Source of the DNA: an uncultured Eubacteriales bacterium
GTDB lineage: Bacteria; Bacillota; Clostridia; Oscillospirales; Butyricicoccaceae
Direction: 5' to 3'
Assembly (NCBI GenBank): GCA_900555855.1
Contig: USML01000056.1
Span: forward strand, 1-12,300
DNA length: 12,300 bases
The notes under the pieces: generated by a model
What the model was told of the DNA's origin: nothing
What the model saw: the letters and a program-made list of their open reading frames with translations, nothing else
Databases searched by the model: none
Made by a program: the position numbers and the translations under genes
Part shown: in pieces, positions 1-6,989 of the stretch
Layout: the number at the start of each line of letters is the position of its first letter
How positions within the stretch are numbered: position 1 is the stretch's first letter

Positions 1-2
1 GG

Positions 3-35
3 TGTTTTTTCCCGGCACATGTCCGTGAAAAAACA
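3..35. repeat. Inverted repeat (hairpin 1)
   Basis: TGTTTTTTC at 3-11 pairs with GAAAAAACA at 27-35, and CGG at 13-15 pairs with CCG at 23-25, separated by one mismatch (c12/t26). The loop is seven bases. The arm starts with a T-run and ends with an A-run, so it could act as a hairpin for a transcript in either direction. It is the first of three consecutive hairpins before rny. Its function is not determined. Confidence 0.55.
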
Positions 36-44
36 TCCCATAGG

Positions 45-73
45 AAAAAGCCTGCGGTTCCGCAGGCTTTTTT
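45..73 (+). terminator. Rho-independent terminator of the gene left of the window
   Basis: GCCTGC at 50-55 pairs with GCAGGC at 62-67 around a GGTTCC loop. The stem is flanked by A45-49 and T68-73, giving a GC stem followed by six T residues. The A/T flanks make it potentially bidirectional. No coding sequence is recognisable before it in the window, so the terminated gene lies upstream of position 1. Confidence 0.8.
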
Positions 74-85
74 GACAAGCTGCAA

Positions 86-117
86 GGGAGCCTTTTGGCT
101 CCCATGTTTTCTTTTTT
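86..117 (+). terminator. Second tandem terminator hairpin
   Basis: GGGAGCC at 86-92 and GGCTCCC at 97-103 form a perfect 7-bp stem with a TTTT loop. It is followed by ATGTTTTCTTTTTT to position 117. It lies 13 bases after the first terminator and 35 bases before the rny -35 box, so it would insulate rny from upstream read-through. Confidence 0.75.
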
Positions 118-151
118 GGGGATATTTTTTGGCTTCTTTGGTGATTCTTCC

Positions 152-180
152 TTGACAGCGGCTTGCGAAAGCTATAGAAT
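152..180 (+). promoter_or_regulatory. SigA-type promoter of rny
   Basis: A perfect TTGACA at 152-157 is separated by 17 bases from TAGAAT at 175-180, placing the transcription start near 187. The leader of about 65 bases ends in an AGGAGG ribosome binding site at 237-242, nine bases before the ATG at 252. I see no riboswitch-like structure in the leader. Confidence 0.8.
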
Positions 181-251
181 ATAAGATAGCGTGGCTTGGT
201 ATGCCATTTTTTGCATAGCTTTCCGCGCAACAAATCAGGAGGAATAGTGTA

Positions 252-1805
252 ATGATACCAACCTATGTCTGGATCATTGCTTTATTTGTTGTCGCCGCCG
301 CATGTATTTTTGCAGGTTATTTTTATCGGAAAAAAGTTGCAGAAAAAGAGATCGGCAGTGCCGAGGATGAAGCAAAGAAGATCATCAACAACGCCATCAA
401 GACCGCAGAAGCCAAAAAACGCGAAGCCATCGTAGAGGCCCGGGAAGAAATTTTCCGCGCCCGCACCGAAAACGAAAAGGAATGTAAGGAGCGCCGCGCC
501 GAGGTCCAGAAGCAGGAGCGCCGCATCCAGCAGAAGGAAGAGGCCATCGACCGGAAGTATGAAAATGTCGAGGCCAAGGAGGAAAAGCTCAGCCAGAAGC
601 TGAAGCAGCTGGAGGAGCAGAAGGAAGAAGTCGCCGCCATCAAAAAGAGCCAGCTGGAGATGCTGGAAAAGATCTCCGGCCTGACCGTTGAGGAAGCCAA
701 GGCCCATCTGGTCTCCCTGGTGGAGTCGGAAGCCCGCCACGACGCCGCCCTGAAGCTGAAGGAGATCGAACGCCAGCTGAAGGATGAAGCCGATTCCCGC
801 GCGCGGGAGGTCATCGCCACCGCCATCCAGCGGTGCGCCGCCGACCATGCCAGCGAAGCCACCGTCTCTGTGGTGCCCCTGCCCAACGATGAGATGAAGG
901 GCCGCATCATCGGCCGCGAGGGCCGCAACATCCGCACGCTGGAGACGCTCACCGGCGTGGATCTGATCATCGACGATACCCCAGAAGCCATCACCCTCTC
1001 CAGCTTTGACCCGGTGCGCCGGGAGGTGGCCCGGATCTCTCTGGAAAAGCTCATCACCGACGGCCGCATCCATCCCGCCCGCATCGAGGAGACCGTGGAA
1101 AAAGCCCAGCGTGAGGTGGAAGCCACCATTAAGCAGGAGGGCGAGCGGGCCGTCTTTGAGACGGGCGTCCACGGCATCCATCCCGAGCTGGTCAAGCTGC
1201 TGGGCCGGATGCGCTACCGCACCAGCTACGGCCAGAATGTTCTGGCCCATTCCATCGAGGTGGCGCATATCGCCGGTCTGCTGGCCGCCGAGCTGAACCT
1301 GCCCTCCCAGCAGATCACGCTGGCCAAGCGCGCCGGTCTGCTCCACGATATCGGCAAGGCCGTCACCCATGAGGTGGAGGGCAGCCATGTGGCCATCGGC
1401 GTGGATCTGGCCCGGAAATATCACGAGAAGGAGGATGTGATCCACGCCATCGAGGCCCACCACGGCGATGTGGAGGCCAAGACCATTGTGGCCTGTCTTG
1501 TGCAGGCGGCCGACGCCATCTCCGCCGCCCGTCCCGGCGCTCGGAGAGAAAATCTGGAAGCCTATATCAAGCGTCTGGAGCGTCTGGAGGAGCTTGCCTC
1601 CAGTATGCCCGGCGTGGAAAAGTGCTTTGCCTTCCAGGCCGGCCGGGAGATCCGCATCCTGGTGAACCCCGATCAGGTAAAGGACGACGATATGATCATG
1701 CTGGCCCGGGATCTTTCCAAGAAGATCGAGACCGAGCTGAATTATCCCGGCCAGATCAAGGTCCATGTGGTGCGCGAAACCCGCGCCGTGGAATACGCCA
1801 AATAA
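252..1805 (+). CDS. rny: Ribonuclease Y
   Basis: A membrane-anchored endoribonuclease that initiates mRNA decay and processing in Firmicutes. The 517-residue length is normal for the family. Residues 4-25 form one hydrophobic anchor, followed by a long charged coiled coil (about 30-190). A KH RNA-binding domain (about 205-270) carries the [12 protein letters not shown] loop at 217-228. The HD phosphohydrolase domain (about 328-425) has its signature His365-Asp366 in LLHDIGKA and a second EAHHGD motif at 401-406. The family-typical C-terminal segment ends in [14 protein letters not shown]. The start is fixed by AGGAGG at 237-242. The gene is monocistronic here, with its own promoter and terminator. 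Nothing is unusual about it, and the identification is secure. Confidence 0.98.
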   Translation: MIPTYVWIIALFVVAAACIFAGYFYRKKVAEKEIGSAEDEAKKIINNAIKTAEAKKREAIVEAREEIFRARTENEKECKERRAEVQKQERRIQQKEEAIDRKYENVEAKEEKLSQKLKQLEEQKEEVAAIKKSQLEMLEKISGLTVEEAKAHLVSLVESEARHDAALKLKEIERQLKDEADSRAREVIATAIQRCAADHASEATVSVVPLPNDEMKGRIIGREGRNIRTLETLTGVDLIIDDTPEAITLSSFDPVRREVARISLEKLITDGRIHPARIEETVEKAQREVEATIKQEGERAVFETGVHGIHPELVKLLGRMRYRTSYGQNVLAHSIEVAHIAGLLAAELNLPSQQITLAKRAGLLHDIGKAVTHEVEGSHVAIGVDLARKYHEKEDVIHAIEAHHGDVEAKTIVACLVQAADAISAARPGARRENLEAYIKRLERLEELASSMPGVEKCFAFQAGREIRILVNPDQVKDDDMIMLARDLSKKIETELNYPGQIKVHVVRETRAVEYAK

Positions 1806-1825
1806 ACACCAAAATAGCTATGTAT

Positions 1826-1865
1826 TCGCGCCGGAGCTCTGCTCCGGCGCGATTTCTTTCCTTTT
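1826..1865 (+). terminator. Rho-independent terminator after rny
   Basis: A perfect 12-bp GC-rich stem: TCGCGCCGGAGC at 1826-1837 pairs with GCTCCGGCGCGA at 1841-1852, with a three-base loop. A pyrimidine tail TTTCTTTCCTTTT follows. It begins 20 bases after the rny stop codon. Confidence 0.92.
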
Positions 1866-1883
1866 GGCAAGACGCCCTCCCCC

Positions 1884-1912
1884 TTGCAAAAGGCGGCGGC
1901 ATCTGGTAAGAT
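1884..1912 (+). promoter_or_regulatory. Promoter of the uridine kinase operon
   Basis: TTGCAA at 1884-1889, a 17-base spacer, and TAAGAT at 1907-1912 preceded by TGG, which gives an extended -10. The predicted start is near 1919. The ribosome binding site AAGGAG at 1934-1939 precedes the ATG at 1949. Confidence 0.65.
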
Positions 1913-1948
1913 AGCATCAGCGGAGCCAAGGAAAAGGAGCTGACCTTT

Positions 1949-2572
1949 ATGTATCTTATCGGCGTCACCGGCGCTTCCGGCAGCGGAAAAACCACGCTGG
2001 CCCACCGTCTGCTGGAGCATTTCGGCAATCGAGCCGTTTTGATCTCTCTGGATTCCTATTATAAGGATTTTCCCGATCTGCCCTTTGAAAAGCGGGCGGC
2101 GCTGAACTTTGATGCGCCGGACATCCACGACCATGCGCTTTTGGAGCAGGACCTCCGGCAGCTGCTTTCCGGCCATCCGGCGCCCCGGCGGGTCTATGAT
2201 TTCGTCACCCACCGCCGCCGCCCGGACGACGGTCTGATCCAGCCCCATCCCATCCTGATCCTGGAGGGCATCCATATCTTTGCCCGGCCGGAGGTGCGGG
2301 ATCTTTGTGATCTGCGGGTCTATACCGAGCTGGATCCGGATGTCTGCATCCTGCGGCGGGTCAAGCGGGATATGGAGGAGCGTGGCCGGGATCTGGACGG
2401 CATCACCCTTCAGTATCTCCGCACCGTAAAGCCTATGTATGAGCGCTACATCCGCAATTATCGGGAATGTGCCGACATCGTGGTCCCCACGCTGGTCCAC
2501 AGCGGCATCGGCGCAGAAATGATCGCACTTTATGTGGAAAACCACCTGAATGATAAAAAAGGAGAACGATAA
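1949..2572 (+). CDS. udk: Uridine kinase (uridine/cytidine kinase family)
   Basis: A cytosolic kinase that phosphorylates uridine and cytidine to the monophosphates in pyrimidine salvage. At 207 residues it matches the Udk family. The Walker A loop GASGSGKTT is at residues 8-16. DSYYKD at 35-40 and NFDAPDIHD at 53-61 are the usual substrate-region motifs. LEGIH at 105-109 is the Walker B-like segment, and the Arg-rich lid RRVKRDMEERGRD is at 136-148. The start is supported by AAGGAG nine bases upstream. It is the first gene of a two-gene unit: its TAA lies two bases before the next ATG. A broader P-loop nucleoside kinase specificity (for example phosphoribulokinase-like) cannot be excluded, but the motifs favour Udk. 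Confidence 0.9.
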   Translation: MYLIGVTGASGSGKTTLAHRLLEHFGNRAVLISLDSYYKDFPDLPFEKRAALNFDAPDIHDHALLEQDLRQLLSGHPAPRRVYDFVTHRRRPDDGLIQPHPILILEGIHIFARPEVRDLCDLRVYTELDPDVCILRRVKRDMEERGRDLDGITLQYLRTVKPMYERYIRNYRECADIVVPTLVHSGIGAEMIALYVENHLNDKKGER

Positions 2573-2574
2573 CT

Positions 2575-3303
2575 ATGCTTCTGCAGGGAAAACCGCTGAT
2601 CTGCATCTCGACAGACGCCGATTCCAAGTCTGATCCCAAAAAGCGGGTGCTGAACAATAATCTGGTCTATGCCCGGGCGGTGGAGGCTGCCGGCGGCATC
2701 CCGCTGGCCGGCTCCGAATGCTGCGTGGAGGAAATGGCAGAGCTCTGCGACGGGCTGCTGCTGTCCGGCGGCGCGGATGTTGACCCGGAGCTTTACGGCG
2801 AGGAGCCCCTCAACGACACCGTCAAGCCCGATCCGCTGCGCTCCGCCTTTGAAGCGCCGCTGCTCCGGGCCTTTCTCGCCCGGAAAAAGCCCATTCTCGG
2901 CATCTGCCGGGGCTGTCAGGTGATCAATGTGATGCTGGGCGGCACGCTGTATCAGGACCTGACCTCCCAGCTGGGCTTCGTCCATTCCAACGGGGAGATC
3001 CGCCATCCGCTGTTTGCGGAGGAGGGCTCGGTGCTGGCGCAGCTGTTCGGCCGGGAATTCCGTGTCAACAGCACCCACCATCAGGCCGTGAAGGATCTGG
3101 CCCCCGGGCTTCATGTCACCGGCCGCTCCATCGAGGGCATCGTGGAAGCCTTTGAGCATGATACGCTGCCCATCCTGGCCACCCAGTTCCACCCGGAGCG
3201 GCTCACCGGCGCCCTGTGGGACGACCGCACGCCCGACTTTGCCCCCTATTTCCGCCATTTCATTGAATTGGTCCTGCAGGACGCCCAGCGCCGTCAGGGC
3301 TGA
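2575..3303 (+). CDS. Gamma-glutamyl-gamma-aminobutyrate hydrolase family protein (class I glutamine amidotransferase-like, peptidase C26)
   Basis: A 242-residue PuuD-like hydrolase, a family that cleaves gamma-glutamyl amides such as gamma-glutamyl-GABA. The catalytic triad is visible: Cys111 in GICRGCQ (nucleophile elbow), His206 and Glu208 in QFHPE. SGGADVDPELYG at 64-75 and the VNSTHHQAV segment at 164-172 are also typical of the family. The start follows an AAAGGAG site overlapping the end of udk, with the ATG two bases after the udk stop, so the two genes are cotranscribed. No putrescine pathway genes (puuA/B/C) are in view, so the physiological substrate is unknown and the puuD symbol is not assigned. 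The family call is secure; the specificity is not. Confidence 0.9.
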   Translation: MLLQGKPLICISTDADSKSDPKKRVLNNNLVYARAVEAAGGIPLAGSECCVEEMAELCDGLLLSGGADVDPELYGEEPLNDTVKPDPLRSAFEAPLLRAFLARKKPILGICRGCQVINVMLGGTLYQDLTSQLGFVHSNGEIRHPLFAEEGSVLAQLFGREFRVNSTHHQAVKDLAPGLHVTGRSIEGIVEAFEHDTLPILATQFHPERLTGALWDDRTPDFAPYFRHFIELVLQDAQRRQG

Positions 3304-3340
3304 TTTGCCCCGTAATTTGCGCATTTTTTACGATATTTTT

Positions 3341-3384
3341 ACCGTCCGCTTGTCAATTTTCGTACAAACGGACGGTTTCTCTTG
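3341..3384 (+). terminator. Terminator of the udk-peptidase C26 unit
   Basis: A 13-bp stem with one mismatch: ACCGTCCGCTTGT at 3341-3353 against ACAAACGGACGGT at 3364-3376, with a 10-base loop. It is followed by the short T-rich tail TTTCTCTT. It sits 38 bases after the stop codon and abuts the next promoter. Confidence 0.85.
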
Positions 3385-3410
3385 CACAGCCGGAAAAAAT
3401 AGGGTATAAT
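3382..3410 (+). promoter_or_regulatory. Promoter of the trmN6-rsmI-mpg-sseB operon
   Basis: TTGCAC at 3382-3387, exactly 17 bases, then a perfect TATAAT at 3405-3410. The transcription start is predicted near 3417. That start lies after an in-frame ATG at 3412 and so helps decide the start codon of the next gene. Confidence 0.85.
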
Positions 3411-3441
3411 ATTGCCATCTTGGATCAGGAGGCGAACCCCT

Positions 3442-4143
3442 ATGCTGAAGGAAGTAGAGATCCGCCCGGGCCTTTCCCTGCAATCCGATTCCCGGTTTTT
3501 CCCGCTGACGCAGGACAGCGTCCTGCTGGCTGATTTTGCCGCGCCCCAGCTGCGGGGCTGCGGACTGGATCTGGGGATCGGGCAGGGGTTCCTTGCCGCG
3601 CTGACGCTGCTCCGCGCGCCCAAGGTCACGCTGGAAGGGCTGGAGCTGATCCCCGAGGCCGCTGCGCTGGCCCAGCGCAATCTCCGGCGGGCGGGCTTTT
3701 CCGTCCCGGTGACGGTGGGCGATCTGCGGGCGCTGCCCGCCTTTATGAACGGGCGCTATGACTTCTGCCTTTGCAACCCGCCCTATTTTGAAGCCGCCCG
3801 GGGCCGGATCTCCTCCGGCGCGCTGGGCCAGGCCCGCAGCGATGCCGGCGCTTCCGTTCAGGAGGTCTGCTTCTCCGCAAACCGCCTGCTGAAGACCGGC
3901 GGCAGGCTCTATCTTTCCTTCCCCGCCGCAAGGCTGGCCGCGCTGTTTTTTGCGCTGGAGCAGATGCGCTTTGCGCCAAAAAGGCTCCGCGCCGTCCAGG
4001 AGACTGCCACCGCGCCTGCGAAGCTGGTGCTTCTGGAGGCCCGGAAGCAGGGCGGCGAGGGGCTGACGCTGCTTCCGCCGCTGCTCCTGCGGGAAGAAAA
4101 CGGCGATCCCTCGCCGGAATACCGGCGGATCTATGAGGTGTGA
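3442..4143 (+). CDS. tRNA1(Val) (adenine(37)-N6)-methyltransferase-like protein (TrmN6/YfiC/YabB family)
   Basis: A SAM-dependent class I methyltransferase of 233 residues; characterised relatives methylate N6 of A37 in tRNA1(Val). The SAM-binding motif I reads LDLGIGQG (residues 42-49). The amino-methyltransferase motif IV NPPY is at 112-115, followed by Phe116. The family-typical PEYRRIY ends the protein. I chose the ATG at 3442 because AGGAGG at 3427-3432 sits nine bases before it; an in-frame ATG at 3412 would lie upstream of the predicted transcript start. It is first in a four-gene operon. The next gene, rsmI, starts seven bases after its stop, as in the Bacillus yabB-yabC neighbourhood but without the intervening GIY-YIG gene yazA. 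The tRNA substrate is inferred from the family. Confidence 0.85.
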   Translation: MLKEVEIRPGLSLQSDSRFFPLTQDSVLLADFAAPQLRGCGLDLGIGQGFLAALTLLRAPKVTLEGLELIPEAAALAQRNLRRAGFSVPVTVGDLRALPAFMNGRYDFCLCNPPYFEAARGRISSGALGQARSDAGASVQEVCFSANRLLKTGGRLYLSFPAARLAALFFALEQMRFAPKRLRAVQETATAPAKLVLLEARKQGGEGLTLLPPLLLREENGDPSPEYRRIYEV

Positions 4144-4150
4144 CAATATC

Positions 4151-5005
4151 ATGGAAGAACAAAACAACGCCCCCGGCACGCTCTATGTGGTGGCGACGCC
4201 CATCGGCAACCTGGGGGATCTTTCGCCCCGGGCCGCGGAGACGCTGCAGCGCGTGGATTTTATCGCCGCAGAGGACACCCGGGTGGGGGCAAAGCTGCTG
4301 AACCATTTCGGCATCAAAAAGCCCCAGATCTGCTATTTTGAACACAACCGCCGCACCAAGGGCGAATATGTGGCGGGCCGCCTTCTGGCAGGCGAAAGCT
4401 GCGCCCTGATCACCGATGCGGGCACCCCCGCCATCTCTGACCCGGGCACCGATCTGGTGGCCCTGTGCGCCGGGCTGGGCATTCCGGTGGCCGCCGTCCC
4501 GGGCTGCAGCGCAGTGGTGACGGCGCTGAGCATTTCCGGCATGGACTGCGGCCGCTTCACCTTTGAGGGCTTTCTCTCCACCACCCGGAAAAACCGGCTG
4601 GAGCACCTGAACCAGGTGAAATATGAAAAACGCACCATGGTCTTTTACGAGGCGCCCCACAAGCTGCTGCGCACCCTGCAGGATATGCTGGACTGCTGGG
4701 GCGACCGGCAGATCGCCCTCTGCCGTGAGCTGACGAAGCTCCATGAGGAGTGCTTCCGCACCACGCTGGCCCAGGCCGTGGCGCATTATACGGAAAACGC
4801 CCCCCGGGGCGAGTTTGTCCTGGTGATCGCAGGCTGCGCCAACGACGCCATCCCCGCCCCCCAGCCCGATCTGCTGGCGGAGGTGGGCCGGCGCATGGAG
4901 GAGGGCCAGCCGCTGATGAGCGCCGTCAAGCAGGTCTCCCGGGAATATAACGCCCCGAAAAACCGGCTCTATCAGCAGGCCCTGGAGAAATACGGAAATG
5001 ACTGA
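4151..5005 (+). CDS. rsmI: 16S rRNA (cytidine(1402)-2'-O)-methyltransferase RsmI
   Basis: Methylates the ribose 2'-OH of C1402 in the ribosomal decoding centre using SAM (tetrapyrrole methylase fold). The protein is 284 residues long from this start. Family motifs appear in order: LYVVATPIGNLGDLSPRA (11-28), AEDTR (40-44), ITDAGTPAISDPG (87-99), VPGCSA (116-121) and GRFTFEGFL (134-142), plus the C-terminal APKNRLYQQAL (268-278). The ATG at 4151 is preferred; GAGGTG at 4135-4140 serves as its ribosome binding site. An in-frame ATG at 4133 overlaps the end of the methyltransferase gene and lacks a good site. The 3' end overlaps the glycosylase gene by eight bases. Identification is secure. Confidence 0.95.
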   Translation: MEEQNNAPGTLYVVATPIGNLGDLSPRAAETLQRVDFIAAEDTRVGAKLLNHFGIKKPQICYFEHNRRTKGEYVAGRLLAGESCALITDAGTPAISDPGTDLVALCAGLGIPVAAVPGCSAVVTALSISGMDCGRFTFEGFLSTTRKNRLEHLNQVKYEKRTMVFYEAPHKLLRTLQDMLDCWGDRQIALCRELTKLHEECFRTTLAQAVAHYTENAPRGEFVLVIAGCANDAIPAPQPDLLAEVGRRMEEGQPLMSAVKQVSREYNAPKNRLYQQALEKYGND

Positions 5006-5615
5006 CGCCCGCGCCCTGCTCTCCCCGGAGGTCTATGCCGCCGACGGCATTACCCTGGCCCGGCGGCTTTTGGGCTGCCGGCTGGTGCATGAAACGCCGG
5101 AGGGCGCCGCCGGCGGCGTGATCGTGGAAACAGAGGCCTACATGGGCCTTTCCGACGACGCGGCCCACAGCTATCGGGGCCGGCCCGGGGGCCGGGTCAA
5201 TGTGCAGTATGGCCCCGGCGGCTTCGCCTATATCTATCTGATCTACGGGATGCACAGCTGCATGAATGTGGTGGCCAACGGAGCGGATCTTCCGGAGGCC
5301 GTCCTGATCCGGGCGCTGCGGCCGGACCAGGGGCTGGAGCTGATGTATCGCCGCCGCCCCAAGGCAAAAAACGACCGGCAGCTCTGCTCCGGCCCGGGCA
5401 GGCTCTGCGCCGCGCTGGACATCACCCGGGCCCAATACGGTCTTTCGCTGCGCGGCCCGGAATTATACATTCTCGACCGGGCCGTCCAGCCGCCCATCAC
5501 CGCCTCCCCCCGCATCGGCGTGGACTATGCCGTCCGCTGCCGGGACGAGCTCTGGCGGTTCACCATCACCGGCGATCCCTTCGTCAGCCGGAAGCCAAAG
5601 GAGGAAACACCATGA
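4998..5615 (+). CDS. DNA-3-methyladenine glycosylase (AAG/MPG family)
   Basis: Excises alkylated purines such as 3-methyladenine from DNA, starting base-excision repair. The 205-residue length fits bacterial members. IVETEAY at 42-48 supplies the catalytic Glu46 and the base-stacking Tyr48, equivalent to human AAG Glu125 and Tyr127. DDAAH ends in His57, equivalent to His136. GPGGFAYIYLIYGMHSCMNVV (72-92), GPGRLCAALDIT and PRIGVDYA follow as in the family. It overlaps rsmI by eight bases and SseB by four (ATGA), so translation is probably coupled. No ada or alkA gene or alkylation-response regulator is nearby, so expression is probably constitutive from the operon promoter. Confidence 0.95.
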   Translation: MTDARALLSPEVYAADGITLARRLLGCRLVHETPEGAAGGVIVETEAYMGLSDDAAHSYRGRPGGRVNVQYGPGGFAYIYLIYGMHSCMNVVANGADLPEAVLIRALRPDQGLELMYRRRPKAKNDRQLCSGPGRLCAALDITRAQYGLSLRGPELYILDRAVQPPITASPRIGVDYAVRCRDELWRFTITGDPFVSRKPKEETP

Positions 5616-6334
5616 CAGAATATGAGCTCAACGCCTTCCATTCGGAATTCGACCCGGTGCAGGCCGCAGAGAGCCTGCAGAAGGACAGCTCCCGGGAAGC
5701 CAAGATCAAGGTCTTTGCCGTGCTCAAGACCTCCTACTTCCTGGGCTTCACCCGGGGCGAGGGCCGCATCGGCATCATCAACGATAAAAAGGGCAGCGCC
5801 TTCGTCGCCCTTTTTACCAACCGGGAGGAGCTGGACAAATGGCCCTTTGAGCGGCTGGGCGTGACGGAGCTGCCCTTTGAAGACGCCCGGCGGCTGGTGC
5901 AGAACAACGCCCGGCTGGACGGCATCGTCATCAACCCCTTCGGTCGGGCCATGTTTCTGCGGCGGCCCCAGCTGACGGATATCGAGCTGACCATGCAGTC
6001 TGCCCGCACGGGCCCCCGGGAGATCAAGCTGAAGGCCACGCTGGATTATCCGGTGGGCGTTCCCGCCGTGGTGCGGGAGCTGATGCTGACCCACCCGGAG
6101 GTCTACCGGGTGTGGCTGGTGGCGGCCCATTCGCAGGGCGAGCATCTGGACCACAAGCTGTTCGTGGTGGATCTGGACGGCAAGCCCGACCAGCTTTTCC
6201 CCCAGCTGGCGGAGGTCATCCGCCCCTATATGCGCGCCGGCGAGCAGGTGGAGATGATGAAGGCCGACATCAACCTGCTCCGGGCCGTGGAGCAGGCGGC
6301 AAAGCCCCTGTATGTCAAGCCCGAGGAGCGCTGA
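5612..6334 (+). CDS. SseB family protein (enhanced serine sensitivity protein, N- and C-terminal domains)
   Basis: A 240-residue soluble protein resembling SseB: an N-terminal SseB domain (about 8-125) and an SseB C-terminal-like domain (about 130-235). Recognisable segments include VFAVLKTSYFLGF, AFVALFTNREEL, DGIVINPFGRAMFLRR and a C-terminal half with VYRVWLVAAHSQGE. The biochemical role is unknown; the name comes from the E. coli phenotype in which sseB influences serine sensitivity. The start is the ATG of an ATGA overlap with the glycosylase stop, with AAGGAGGA at 5598-5605 as ribosome binding site. It is the last gene of the operon and is followed by a strong terminator. No catalytic residues can be named. 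Confidence 0.8.
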   Translation: MTEYELNAFHSEFDPVQAAESLQKDSSREAKIKVFAVLKTSYFLGFTRGEGRIGIINDKKGSAFVALFTNREELDKWPFERLGVTELPFEDARRLVQNNARLDGIVINPFGRAMFLRRPQLTDIELTMQSARTGPREIKLKATLDYPVGVPAVVRELMLTHPEVYRVWLVAAHSQGEHLDHKLFVVDLDGKPDQLFPQLAEVIRPYMRAGEQVEMMKADINLLRAVEQAAKPLYVKPEER

Positions 6335-6359
6335 GCGCTCCCTTCCCCAATCATAAATC

Positions 6360-6427
6360 AAGCTCCCGCCGCGTGGGCAAGCGCCTTGCTTTGCCCTTCC
6401 GCGCGCGGGAGCTTCTTTTTTCGTTTT
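6360..6427. terminator. Strong nested-stem terminator between convergent operons
   Basis: AAGCTCCCGC at 6360-6369 pairs with GCGGGAGCTT at 6405-6414. Inside it a second stem forms from GGGCAA (6375-6380) and TTGCCC (6391-6396). On the plus strand it is followed by CTTTTTTTCGTTTT, an excellent tail for the sseB operon. Read on the minus strand after the acetyltransferase stop at 6426 the tail is poorer (TGATTTATGATTGG), so it may serve both directions with plus-strand bias. Confidence 0.88.
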
Positions 6428-6989
6428 ACGGGCGGAGGGCCCGGTTCAGCCGGACCATGTGGATATGCTCCTCCCAGACGCCGTTGATGGAGAGATATTC
6501 CGGGGAGCGGCCCTCCTCGGAAAAACCGCATTTTTTCGCCAGCGCCAGCGACGCCGCGTTCCGGGGCAGGATGTTGGCTTCGATCCGGTGCAGCTGCAGG
6601 CCCTGGAAGGCAAACTCCACCACCGCGTTCACCGCCTCCGCTCCATAGCCCCGGCGCAGCAGCGCGCCGTCGGTCTTATAGGCGATAAAGCAGGAGCGAA
6701 AGGCGCCGTAGACGATCTCGTTCAGCGCCACGCAGCCGCAGGCCTGCTCCGGCGCTTCCCGGAGGAACATCCAGTAGCGCACGCCCTCTCCCCGGCGGGC
6801 GGAGGCCCGCTCCTGCCGCAGGATCTGCCGCTGGCAGGCAAGGGTCAGATATTCCTCCGGGTGGCGCGGCTCCACCTGCTGGAGCCGCTGGGCGTTGCGC
6901 CGGTAAAACGCCAGCACCGTCCCCGCCATCCGCGGGTGGGCCGGCCGCAGGAGCATCCGCGGCGTTTCCAAAACAGGCATGGAGATCAT
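6426..6989 (-). CDS. GNAT family N-acetyltransferase (RimJ/RimL-like)
   Basis: A 187-residue acetyl-CoA-dependent acyltransferase of the Acetyltransf_3 type. It begins with the usual LETPRMLLRP strand (7-16). The pyrophosphate-binding loop is LRRGYGAEAV (111-120). It continues with NAVVEFAFQGLQLHRIEANI and the N-x-x-S signature NAAS at 144-147, then KKCGF at 152-156. This layout is shared by enzymes acetylating ribosomal-protein N-termini, amino sugars or small amines; the substrate cannot be read from sequence. The start ATG overlaps the glycerate kinase stop as ATGA, with GAGGG upstream; an alternative ATG is three codons in (6980). It is the distal gene of a two-gene unit with glycerate kinase. 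Confidence 0.88.
   Translation of the reverse strand: MISMPVLETPRMLLRPAHPRMAGTVLAFYRRNAQRLQQVEPRHPEEYLTLACQRQILRQERASARRGEGVRYWMFLREAPEQACGCVALNEIVYGAFRSCFIAYKTDGALLRRGYGAEAVNAVVEFAFQGLQLHRIEANILPRNAASLALAKKCGFSEEGRSPEYLSINGVWEEHIHMVRLNRALRP

Noticed and set aside
282..1766. Long open frame on the minus strand opposite rny (494 codons)
   Set aside because: It is the antisense shadow of a GC-rich gene; its translation is low-complexity Leu/Gly/Asp with no domain, and it lacks a ribosome binding site.
3412..3441. Earlier in-frame ATG for the trmN6-like gene
   Set aside because: It lies two bases after the TATAAT box, before the predicted transcript start, and has no ribosome binding site; the ATG at 3442 has AGGAGG.
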